This document shows, piece by piece, positions 40,983 to 48,447 of a stretch of 64,000 bases of DNA. This DNA is from an uncultured bacterium. Its GTDB lineage: Bacteria > Oederibacteriota > PGYV01 > Palsa-1178. Below the pieces are notes generated by a model that had not been told where the DNA came from, made no database searches, and worked only from the letters and a program-made list of their open reading frames with translations. The stretch is taken from positions 107,117 through 171,116 of the forward strand of contig CALAOR010000079.1 of NCBI GenBank assembly GCA_937889595.1, read 5' to 3'. How positions within the stretch are numbered: position 1 is the first letter of the stretch; each line of letters begins with the position of its first letter. A program made the translations under genes and the position numbers.

Positions 40983-42779
40983 TTAATTTTTAACGGCTGC
41001 CTCGTAGTCGGCGGTTGCCGCTGCGAGGTTGAAAGCCGGGTTGATTATTTCCGAATTGCCTTTTACTTTTTCATCATACAGGTGCCTGAAATTCTTTATG
41101 GTCGTAAGTATCGGATTTAAGGCGGTCTGACCCAGCCCGCACCTGTTCTTTTTCATTATAGGCGCCCAGGAAACAAGCCTGTCTATATCGGAAACCGTGG
41201 CTTTCCCGCTGACTATCTTTTCCATTACAAGTTTGCTCATGCCGGTTAAGGCCCTGCATGGAACGCATGACCCGCATGATTCCTCCCTGAAAAATTCCGC
41301 AAAATTCAAAACTACATCCTTTAACAGGTCCCTGTTTTTGCCTATTATAATAAGCGATCCGCCTGTGGCCAGATCCTCATATGCAAGGGTCCTTCCGAAT
41401 TCATTTGCCGCTATACATGACCCTGAAGGGCCTCCCACCTGGACCGCCTGCACATCCCTGGCGCCGGTCATTTTCAGTATGTCATTTACGGAAAACCCCC
41501 AAGGTATTTCATAAATTCCGGGTTCTTCACAGTCTCCCGATATGGAAAGGACCTTTGTCCCGCGTGATTCTCTTGTGCCTATTGTATTGTACCACTCATG
41601 GCCTTTTGTGATTATCTTAACCACGGTGCACAATGTTTCCACGTTGTTCACAACAGTGGGTTTCTGCAGGTATCCTTTTTCAACGGGAAATGGCGGCCTG
41701 TCACGGGGCTCCCCGCGCTTGCCTTCAGCCGATTCTATGAGGGCCGACTCTTCCCCGCATACGTAAGCTCCTCCGCCGAACTGTATACGTATGTCGAAAT
41801 TAAACCCGTTTTTCCCGCCTATTGCGGTTCCAAGCAGGTTGTCCCTTTCCATATCCTGCAGGATGCTCACAAGGTACTTTTTCATATACATGTATTCATT
41901 TCTTAAATATAATATGCCATACCTGGCGCCCACAGCGTAACCGGCTATAGTCATTCCTTCAAAAACAAGTTTTGGTTCTTCAGTGAGGATAACCCTGTCT
42001 TTAAACGTGCCCGGTTCGCCTTCATCGGCATTGCAGAATATGTACTTGGGCTCTCCCTGGGCTTTCCTTGCGACTTCCCATTTCATTCCTGTCGGAAAAC
42101 CCGCTCCGCCCCTGCCGCGGACAGATGATTTCTTTACTATGTCTATGACGTCATTTGAGCTCATTTTCGCCGACTTTATTTTTCTTAACGCATCACCGGC
42201 CGTATAATCGCCGGAAAAAATAACCTCGCCCTTTTTTCTTATGTGGTTCTTCACCGTTGCTTTCATGAGCGGATTTGCGTTCTGCCCGTCCCCATATGAA
42301 CTGCCTTTGAGTTGTTCAATCGTCTTCCCGTCTTTCATCCCGGCGATCAGGGTTTTAACCTTGTCGGGCGTAAGCCTGGTAAATACCTGTTCATTGATTA
42401 TGGCAGCGGGTTCCTGGTCGCTCATACCTATGCATGCGGTGCTGAACAAACCAATAAGCCCGTCCGGCGATACCCTGCCAAAGGAACAACCGGCTTCTTT
42501 TTCAAATGTTTTTACGATCTCGTCAACTTTATAGAATCCGGTAACCACGCTGTTATTAAGGTAAACAGTGTATTTACCCCTCGGTTCTTTTGTGAAAAAA
42601 TGATAAAAAGAAACTGTCTGCTCCACATCAATTTTGGGTATATCGAGTGATTTTGCGATCTGCTCTATGGTCCACTCGGACAGATAACCCAGCTGCGACT
42701 GGATATCTATAAGAATATCCATTAAACGTGTTGGATCCCCGTTGTAATTCCTGATAATTGCATGCACTGTTTCGCCCAT
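40983..42779 (-). CDS. hoxF: HoxE-HoxF fusion, NADH/FMN diaphorase subunit
   Basis: The start at 42779 (MGETVHAIIRN, 598 residues) has GAGGAGG upstream. The longer frame to 42845 runs into the Rex-like site. Residues 1-165 are NuoE-like but have lost most [2Fe-2S] ligands: the first pair is replaced (YLNNSVVTGFY) and only one Cys of the second remains (STACIGMSDQEP). Residues about 215-570 are NuoF-like with GRGGAGFPTGMKWE, NADEGEPGTFKDR, GGGAYVCGEESALIESAEG, and the [4Fe-4S] site SCGSCVPCRALTG with a later RCGLGQTA Cys. It oxidises or reduces NAD(H). Confidence 0.93.
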   Translation of the reverse strand: MGETVHAIIRNYNGDPTRLMDILIDIQSQLGYLSEWTIEQIAKSLDIPKIDVEQTVSFYHFFTKEPRGKYTVYLNNSVVTGFYKVDEIVKTFEKEAGCSFGRVSPDGLIGLFSTACIGMSDQEPAAIINEQVFTRLTPDKVKTLIAGMKDGKTIEQLKGSSYGDGQNANPLMKATVKNHIRKKGEVIFSGDYTAGDALRKIKSAKMSSNDVIDIVKKSSVRGRGGAGFPTGMKWEVARKAQGEPKYIFCNADEGEPGTFKDRVILTEEPKLVFEGMTIAGYAVGARYGILYLRNEYMYMKKYLVSILQDMERDNLLGTAIGGKNGFNFDIRIQFGGGAYVCGEESALIESAEGKRGEPRDRPPFPVEKGYLQKPTVVNNVETLCTVVKIITKGHEWYNTIGTRESRGTKVLSISGDCEEPGIYEIPWGFSVNDILKMTGARDVQAVQVGGPSGSCIAANEFGRTLAYEDLATGGSLIIIGKNRDLLKDVVLNFAEFFREESCGSCVPCRALTGMSKLVMEKIVSGKATVSDIDRLVSWAPIMKKNRCGLGQTALNPILTTIKNFRHLYDEKVKGNSEIINPAFNLAAATADYEAAVKN

Positions 42780-42827
42780 AATCCGCCTCCTCAGAAGAAT
42801 ATAAGATATTTTGTCTTTATTTTCCAA

Positions 42828-42841
42828 GTGAAATTTTTCAC
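42828..42841. promoter_or_regulatory. Rex-like operator, [NiFe] hydrogenase operon
   Basis: GTGAAATTTTTCAC matches the Rex core with one off-centre mismatch. It is 49-62 bases upstream of the hoxEF start and about 30 bases downstream of the predicted transcription start. Confidence 0.6.
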
Positions 42842-42877
42842 TCAAAATGCCGCCTGAAAATTTATTCCACTTTTAAG

Positions 42878-42906
42878 ATAGTAACAAATTTTTATTTGCC
42901 TGTCAA
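42878..42906 (-). promoter_or_regulatory. Predicted sigma-70 promoter of the [NiFe] hydrogenase operon
   Basis: Minus-strand TTGACA (42901-42906), 17-base spacer, TACTAT (42878-42883). The start would be near 42871, putting the Rex-like palindrome in the early leader. Confidence 0.65.
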
Positions 42907-43023
42907 GCCTAACATTCGTTCGGTAGCAATATATTTTTTGGCATACATATATGAGTTTTATCTGGCAGCGTGCTTGTGAAAAAAATATCAAATGCTATCA
43001 ACTTGGTAGGATTAAGGTTATTA

Positions 43024-44379
43024 TCAGCTGATTATTGGCAATTTTTCGTTACTGCCCGGTTTTAAACAAATAGGAATTTCAACCGTTATCTTTGTGCCTT
43101 TGCCTTCTGTCGAAATAATTGAAATATTCCCTCCCGCCCTTTCAACCGCCTGCTTTACCATGGAAAGCCCGAGGCCGCTTCCGCCGGTATTGTTCTCCAG
43201 CTTGAGCGCATTTGTGGCGCGGTAAAATTCCGCAAAAACTTTTTCAATTTCATTTGCAGGGATCCCTATGCCGCTGTCCGATATTTCAACAACAACATTC
43301 CTGTTTTTCTGCGCCAGGGCCAGCGTCACGACACCCCTTTCAGGCGTATAACGAATGGCATTTGACAGCAATTCTATCAGGACCGCCTGTATTTCCGACT
43401 CTGAAGCTTCTATAGCCATAGCCTGTCCGCTGTATACGATCTTTAGGTCTATGTTTTTTGCCGCGGAGTTTGGCTTTACAAAATTAACCGACTTTTTTAC
43501 AGCTTCCGCAATATCAAAGACTTTCTTTTCCACATTGCTATTAAGCTTCATTATCGTGAGGTTAAGAAGGGATTTTGTAAATGCCATTAATTTCTCGGTC
43601 CTGTCATCCGCCCTTCCCAATAAATTGGATTGCTTATCGTTAAGAACCCCGGTTATTCCCGCCCTGACCGGATGTATGCAGCTTTGTATCGCCGCTATGT
43701 GCCCTTTTATGTCATGTGTAACCCTAAGCACGTATTCGCTCTTTATCTTGTCTTTTTCCTCAAGCGTCTTATTTATGGCCTCAAGTCTTTTCTCACGGTC
43801 CTTTAAGTTCATCGATATTGATGACGCCATATACAGCGATATGTACAGGGTGGTAATGAATATAAAAGACACGCTGGCCGCGTAAAGGCCGTTGTTATAT
43901 AAAGGGATCTTCAAATAATTGCCGATTGGCCAGTGTTTAATAATGCCCGCATATTCCGCCAGTATCATGGCGTTGATGAGTATCATGGCCAGGGTTGTCT
44001 GCATTATAGCCTGCATACGCGGGAGTAATATTCCCGATATGATTATATGAAAAATGATGTAGAAAATAAACGGGTTCTCGATGCCGCCCGAGCTATGCAG
44101 GATCAAGGTCAGCATGATAAGGTCAAGGGATATCTGGATATTGTCGATCACGGTTATCTTATTTTCAATATCCTTATATTTTTTCGAGACATAGTGGACA
44201 TATTTGAATAATAAAATATTGTAAACGAGTATAAACACTGCGCAGGCGTATATCGGGAACAAATTGATTTCCAGGGTGAAAAAATAGCCGATAAACGCGG
44301 GGAATGTAAAAAGGCCCATTATAGCGATCCATCTTAACCTTATCAACCACAGCGTTCTGTCATAGAATCCTGACTGCAT
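43024..44379 (-). CDS. Membrane sensor histidine kinase
   Basis: The 451-residue protein has an N-terminal membrane domain of about six hydrophobic segments (residues 10-190, for example WIAIMGLFTFPAFIGYFF and IYACAVFILVYNILL) and no sizeable external loop. A short coiled linker leads to the HisKA domain with the phospho-His in RVTHDIKGHIAA near residue 219. The ATPase domain has LLSNAIRYTPE (N box), DSGIGIP (G1) and GGSGLGLSMVK (G2). It follows the response regulator gene by 13 bases. Position between the [NiFe] structural and hyp genes suggests a role in hydrogenase control, but the signal is unknown. Confidence 0.9.
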   Translation of the reverse strand: MQSGFYDRTLWLIRLRWIAIMGLFTFPAFIGYFFTLEINLFPIYACAVFILVYNILLFKYVHYVSKKYKDIENKITVIDNIQISLDLIMLTLILHSSGGIENPFIFYIIFHIIISGILLPRMQAIMQTTLAMILINAMILAEYAGIIKHWPIGNYLKIPLYNNGLYAASVSFIFITTLYISLYMASSISMNLKDREKRLEAINKTLEEKDKIKSEYVLRVTHDIKGHIAAIQSCIHPVRAGITGVLNDKQSNLLGRADDRTEKLMAFTKSLLNLTIMKLNSNVEKKVFDIAEAVKKSVNFVKPNSAAKNIDLKIVYSGQAMAIEASESEIQAVLIELLSNAIRYTPERGVVTLALAQKNRNVVVEISDSGIGIPANEIEKVFAEFYRATNALKLENNTGGSGLGLSMVKQAVERAGGNISIISTEGKGTKITVEIPICLKPGSNEKLPIIS

Positions 44380-44392
44380 TTACAACATCCGG

Positions 44393-44842
44393 CTAATCTT
44401 TGTTAAGGAGTTGTTTTATTTTTTTGAGCAATTCTTCAGGCTTGATCGGTTTCTCATAGAACGCCTCCACACGGAGGTTGTCGATATTTTTGCTGTCTGT
44501 GACATTCGGGTCCGAAAAGTAATCCGGCGGCAGCTGATCCGTATATGTATTGCCGGCGTTAAAATTAATATCCGTAACTTCCTTTATGGCTGTCAACATC
44601 AGGATGGGTATATCGCGGTGCTTAGGGTCGGCTTTAAGCTGCTTGGCGACATCAAAACCTTTATCAATCGACTCAAGCATTACATCGAGCACGATCAGGT
44701 CGTATTTCGTTGAATTTATCTTTTTAACGCCTTCTTCACCGCTTGAAGCCGATGATACATCATATCCGTTGCTTTCAAGCACTATTTTCATGGATTCCAC
44801 AATATCATAATCGTCATCGATGATCAGGATTTTTCCGGGCAC
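44393..44842 (-). CDS. Single-domain response regulator with an insertion
   Basis: A 149-residue receiver with no output domain. Acidic residues are in LIIDDDYD, the phospho-acceptor is D53 (LIVLDVMLES), followed by T84 and K131 (YEKPIKPEEL). The Thr-Lys distance is 47 residues against about 22 in CheY, so there is an insertion of roughly 25 residues (NTYTDQLPPDYFSDPN region) before beta strand 5. It pairs with the downstream kinase. With no DNA-binding domain, it must act through a partner protein. Confidence 0.9.
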   Translation of the reverse strand: MPGKILIIDDDYDIVESMKIVLESNGYDVSSASSGEEGVKKINSTKYDLIVLDVMLESIDKGFDVAKQLKADPKHRDIPILMLTAIKEVTDINFNAGNTYTDQLPPDYFSDPNVTDSKNIDNLRVEAFYEKPIKPEELLKKIKQLLNKD

Positions 44843-44897
44843 TTTTCACCTCCATTTTTTAATATCACTGGAACTATAGGCTTTTAAAACCAAAAAG

Positions 44898-45572
44898 TCA
44901 AGATTTTTTTTCTTCCATCCATTGTTTCAGTATATCATACCAGTTTGACATGCCGGTATTTGCCTGGACGGAAAGGTCCAGGACAATGGCTTTTTTATTT
45001 ACCCTGCGTATGTTTGACATGGCCTTTTTCATGCTGAAATTCAGGTGCTTTAAAAGGTCTGTTTTATTCAGTATTATCAGGTCCGCCGCTTCAAACATGC
45101 CCGGGTATTTGACGGGTTTGTCATCACCTTCGGTAACGGAAAGCATGACGACCTTTTTATCTTCGCCGAGGGAAAAATCTGCCGGGCATATGAGGTTACC
45201 CACGTTCTCAAATATTATTATGTCATAATTTCTATTTGCAGCTTTGATCTTTGCCAGCCCGTATGATACCATTTTCGCGTCAAGGTGGCATCCTCCGCCG
45301 TAGTTTTCGGTCTTTATCTGGTAAACAGCCGATTTAGGGGCGTATTTCATGATCCTTTCCGCGTCATTTGAGGTTGCTACATCGCCTTCAATTACCCCGA
45401 TGCGGTACTTTTTGCCTATTGACTTCAGCGTCATTTCCAGAAGGCTTGTTTTGCCGGCGCCGGGCGAACTCATTAAATTCAACGCAAGGGTTTTTTTTAT
45501 CATTTTTTTATTATCAGCAGCAATAGCGTCATTACGCTTCATTATAGATTCAAAAACCCTGATTTCCGGCAT
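44898..45572 (-). CDS. hypB: Hydrogenase nickel-incorporation GTPase HypB
   Basis: A 224-residue SIMIBI GTPase for nickel delivery to the large subunit. The P-loop SSPGAGKTSLLE is near residue 35. The metal-site GGGCHLDAKMV is near residue 95, and NKTDLLKHL is the base-recognition motif. It lacks the N-terminal His-rich nickel store found in some HypB. It follows hypA by 3 bases and ends the hyp operon. Confidence 0.95.
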   Translation of the reverse strand: MPEIRVFESIMKRNDAIAADNKKMIKKTLALNLMSSPGAGKTSLLEMTLKSIGKKYRIGVIEGDVATSNDAERIMKYAPKSAVYQIKTENYGGGCHLDAKMVSYGLAKIKAANRNYDIIIFENVGNLICPADFSLGEDKKVVMLSVTEGDDKPVKYPGMFEAADLIILNKTDLLKHLNFSMKKAMSNIRRVNKKAIVLDLSVQANTGMSNWYDILKQWMEEKKS

Positions 45573-45575
45573 TTT

Positions 45576-45917
45576 TCACTCCATATCTATAGTTTGTACG
45601 ATCATTTCCCTGCCTGCCGTTATTTTGATGTCAGCGGAGGAACATTCCGGGCATATATAAGCAAGGTCTTTTATCCTGAAATTTTTACCGCACGAATTGC
45701 ATAGTGCTTTTGACCTTATCATTTTTATCCGTATTTTAGCGCCTGACATGGGCGTCTTTTCGGATATTGAAGCGAAAGCAAACCTTATCGCTTCAGGTAC
45801 AACCGACGTCATCTCTCCAAAAACGAGTTTTATGCCTGTTACTTTTGATAATTTATGTTCCTTAAGTTTCGCAAGCACAATATCTTTTATTTCCCCGGCA
45901 ATGGCCAGTTCATGCAT
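45576..45917 (-). CDS. hypA: Hydrogenase nickel chaperone HypA
   Basis: 113 residues with the nickel-binding N terminus MHELAIAGEI (His2) and a zinc site from two CxxC pairs, LCNSCGKNF and ICPECSS. It works with HypB in nickel insertion. The start is fixed by the invariant Met-His-Glu. It lies 73 bases after hypE. Confidence 0.96.
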   Translation of the reverse strand: MHELAIAGEIKDIVLAKLKEHKLSKVTGIKLVFGEMTSVVPEAIRFAFASISEKTPMSGAKIRIKMIRSKALCNSCGKNFRIKDLAYICPECSSADIKITAGREMIVQTIDME

Positions 45918-45990
45918 AATTAACTCCGTATGAAAATATTATTATAAAAATCATTTTTTGTCCACATCATTAATACGCCGGCAAGATGTT

Positions 45991-47007
45991 TCAGCATATT
46001 CTCGGCAGTTGTTCGCCCTCGGGCATAAGGACTATACGCTCACCGCCTGATGTTGTCTGCATTGTTACAAGCGGTTTTTTATTCTTTCCCGTCACACTGC
46101 CTATTATTGCTGCAAAAATGCCTTGTGGGGATTTTTTAAGCAGTTTTAAGGCTTTCTCAGCGTGTTTTGAACCGCAGAATATTACCATTTTGCCCTCGTT
46201 CGCCAGAAATAAAGGGTCAAAACCCAGCATTGAACAGGCTGTTTTTACGGCTCTGTTCAAAGGGATCGCATCCTGGAAAATCTTTATATCAACACCGGAC
46301 GCAAAAGATATTTCATTTAATACTGCTGCCAGGCCGCCTCTGGTCGGATCCCGCATTACATGCAGATCTATCTTGGCGTCGAGCAGCGGTTTGATCATCC
46401 GAAATAACGGCGCGCAGTCGCTGGAAATAGATGTCCGCATTTTCAGGTTCTCTCTTTCCTTTAATATGGCTATTTCGTGGTCGCCAAGATTGCCGGTCAG
46501 TATCACAACGTCGCCGGGCCGGGCGTTTACTGAAGAAATTTTTGTTTTTCCGCCGTAAACCGCTCCTATGCCCGCGGTGTTTATGAATATTTTATCAGCC
46601 TTTCCCCGCTCAACTACTTTTGTGTCGCCTGCGGCTATTACTACCCCGGCTTCCACAGCCGTTCTCTTCATGGACGCAAGTATCTTTTCCAGATCTAAAA
46701 CCGGGAATCCTTCTTCTATTATAAGAGCGGCAGTAATGTATAAAGGCTTCGCGCCCATGGCTGTCAGATCATTTACCGTCCCGCACACGGCCAGCCTTCC
46801 TATGTCACCCCCGGAAAAGAAAACCGGGGTTACCACAAATGAATCCGTGGTAAATACAAGCCTTCCTTTTGTTGCCGGAAGCAGCGCACTGTCATCCATT
46901 CTATCGAGTATAGGGTTGGAAAAATATTTTTTTATTATTGCTGATATGAACTCCTGCATTTTCCTTCCGCCGGCGCCGTGCGCCATGGTGATAACGTTGT
47001 CTTTCAT
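45991..47007 (-). CDS. hypE: Carbamoyl dehydratase HypE
   Basis: A 338-residue PurM-like enzyme that dehydrates the carbamoyl on its own C-terminal Cys to a thiocyanate for the Fe-CN ligands. It has the N-terminal HGAGGRKMQEFI, the ATP-binding DDSALLP region and GDTKVVERG, and ends in EQLPRIC with the required terminal Cys. It is separated from hypD by a 130-base gap with an imperfect inverted repeat. Confidence 0.96.
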   Translation of the reverse strand: MKDNVITMAHGAGGRKMQEFISAIIKKYFSNPILDRMDDSALLPATKGRLVFTTDSFVVTPVFFSGGDIGRLAVCGTVNDLTAMGAKPLYITAALIIEEGFPVLDLEKILASMKRTAVEAGVVIAAGDTKVVERGKADKIFINTAGIGAVYGGKTKISSVNARPGDVVILTGNLGDHEIAILKERENLKMRTSISSDCAPLFRMIKPLLDAKIDLHVMRDPTRGGLAAVLNEISFASGVDIKIFQDAIPLNRAVKTACSMLGFDPLFLANEGKMVIFCGSKHAEKALKLLKKSPQGIFAAIIGSVTGKNKKPLVTMQTTSGGERIVLMPEGEQLPRIC

Positions 47008-47049
47008 TTACGAACTACCTCCTAATTGTGGGGCAATCATTTTTTAGGG

Positions 47050-47130
47050 CTTGTTCTGTGTTCTCTGTTCTGTGTTCTCTGTTCCGGTTAAAATCGAAAC
47101 ACAGAACAGAGAACACAGAACACAGAACAA
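47050..47130. repeat. Inverted repeat of TTCTGTG/TTCTCTG words between hypD and hypE
   Basis: The left arm (47050-47085) of TTGTTCTGTGTTCTCTG-type units and the right arm (47098-47130) of complementary units form an imperfect hairpin. It is like simple repeats dispersed in environmental genomes. It could attenuate or stabilise the hyp message. Confidence 0.65.
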
Positions 47131-47137
47131 ACGAAAA

Positions 47138-48226
47138 CTACCGTTCATATTTAAAATACGCGGCGCAGCTGCCTTCCGCTGATACCATGCAGGCGCCGAT
47201 CGGATGCTCAGGCGTGCATTTCTTCGCAAAAAGGCCGCATTGTTTTGGTTTTATAATGCCTTTAAGCACCTCGCCGCACCTGCACCCTGCGGGTTCTTTG
47301 GAATAAGAAATATCGATCTTGAACTTATTTAACGCGTTATATCCGGCGTAGGAAGCGCGGAAACTTAACCCGCTTTTGGGTATAACGCCTATACCCCTCC
47401 AGTTGGAGTCTACTGCCTCAAACACTTCAGCCATTACAGCCGTAGCTATGGGATTGCCTTCGTATTTAACTATTCTCTTGTACTGTATCTCCACCTTGCC
47501 TTCATTTTTCATGTGCTGACGGACAATCATCTTGATACCCTGGAGAATATCAAGCGCTTCAAATCCCGTAATTACGCATGGTTTTTTGTATTTGGATGTC
47601 AGGTATTCATAAGGTTTTGCGCCTATTATGGCGCTTACGTGGCCTGGCGCTATGAATCCGTCAAGTTTCAGTTCAGGGTCGGACAACAGGGCTTCCATGG
47701 GCGGGATCACTGTTTTAAACATTGGAATTACGAAAAAATTATTTATGCCTTTTTGTTTTGCTTCCTTTACGGTTATCGCAATCGCGGGAGAAGTCGTTTC
47801 AAATCCAATCCCTATGAAAACTACATTTTTACCCGGATTTTTTTGCGCGATATCAAGCGAATCTTCAGGCGAATAAAGTATCCTGATGTCCGCGCCTTTT
47901 GATTTTTCCGCATTCAGCGTGGATCTTGTCCCGGGAACCCTCATCATATCGCCAAAGGTAGTTGTTATTGTATCTTTTTGTACGGCAATTTCTATGGCGC
48001 GGTCTATATCTTCGATAGGCGTGACGCAAACGGGACAGCCCGGCCCTGATATGAGATTTACAGTCGGCGGCAGAAGCTTGCGCAGGCCGTACCTTGATAT
48101 ATCCATGGTGTGGGTGCCGCATATCTCCATTATGTTAACCGGCTTTTTTATTCCCTTTGTTTCGCCCTTGATCACTTCAATGAGGCGCCTGACCTCGTCT
48201 TTTTCATTTAATTTCAGGGTCGCCAT
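47138..48226 (-). CDS. hypD: Hydrogenase Fe(CN)2CO assembly protein HypD
   Basis: 362 residues from the ATG at 48226, which is 7 bases after AAGGAG (a GTG one codon earlier is too close to that site). Conserved cysteines are in MEICGTHTMD and SGPGCPVCVTP, with GFETTSPA and the C-terminal [4Fe-4S] region CRCGEVLKG, KQCGLFAKKCTPEHPIGAC. It overlaps hypC by 23 bases. With HypC it forms the scaffold on which CN and CO are attached to iron. Confidence 0.96.
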   Translation of the reverse strand: MATLKLNEKDEVRRLIEVIKGETKGIKKPVNIMEICGTHTMDISRYGLRKLLPPTVNLISGPGCPVCVTPIEDIDRAIEIAVQKDTITTTFGDMMRVPGTRSTLNAEKSKGADIRILYSPEDSLDIAQKNPGKNVVFIGIGFETTSPAIAITVKEAKQKGINNFFVIPMFKTVIPPMEALLSDPELKLDGFIAPGHVSAIIGAKPYEYLTSKYKKPCVITGFEALDILQGIKMIVRQHMKNEGKVEIQYKRIVKYEGNPIATAVMAEVFEAVDSNWRGIGVIPKSGLSFRASYAGYNALNKFKIDISYSKEPAGCRCGEVLKGIIKPKQCGLFAKKCTPEHPIGACMVSAEGSCAAYFKYER

Positions 48227-48434
48227 CACGGATCTCCTTTAGATACTTCCGGGTTTCAAGCGCGTAATCCTCGTCTATCTGTTCTATGGCAAATCCGGCG
48301 TGTATCAGGCAGTATCCGCCTATTTTAATATCCGGTACAAGGGTTATGTTGGTTCTTATCATGATCCCGTCCAGGTCAACTTCCGCCATGTTTTCATTAA
48401 TAGATAAGACCTTCCCGGGAACCGCAAGGCACAT
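48204..48434 (-). CDS. hypC: Hydrogenase assembly chaperone HypC
   Basis: 76 residues with the invariant MCLAVPGKV N terminus (Cys2 binds the Fe complex) and GGYCLIHAGFAIEQID. It starts 13 bases after hypF and overlaps hypD, indicating a coupled operon. Confidence 0.96.
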   Translation of the reverse strand: MCLAVPGKVLSINENMAEVDLDGIMIRTNITLVPDIKIGGYCLIHAGFAIEQIDEDYALETRKYLKEIRDGDPEIK

Positions 48435-48447
48435 GTTATCGTCTCCT

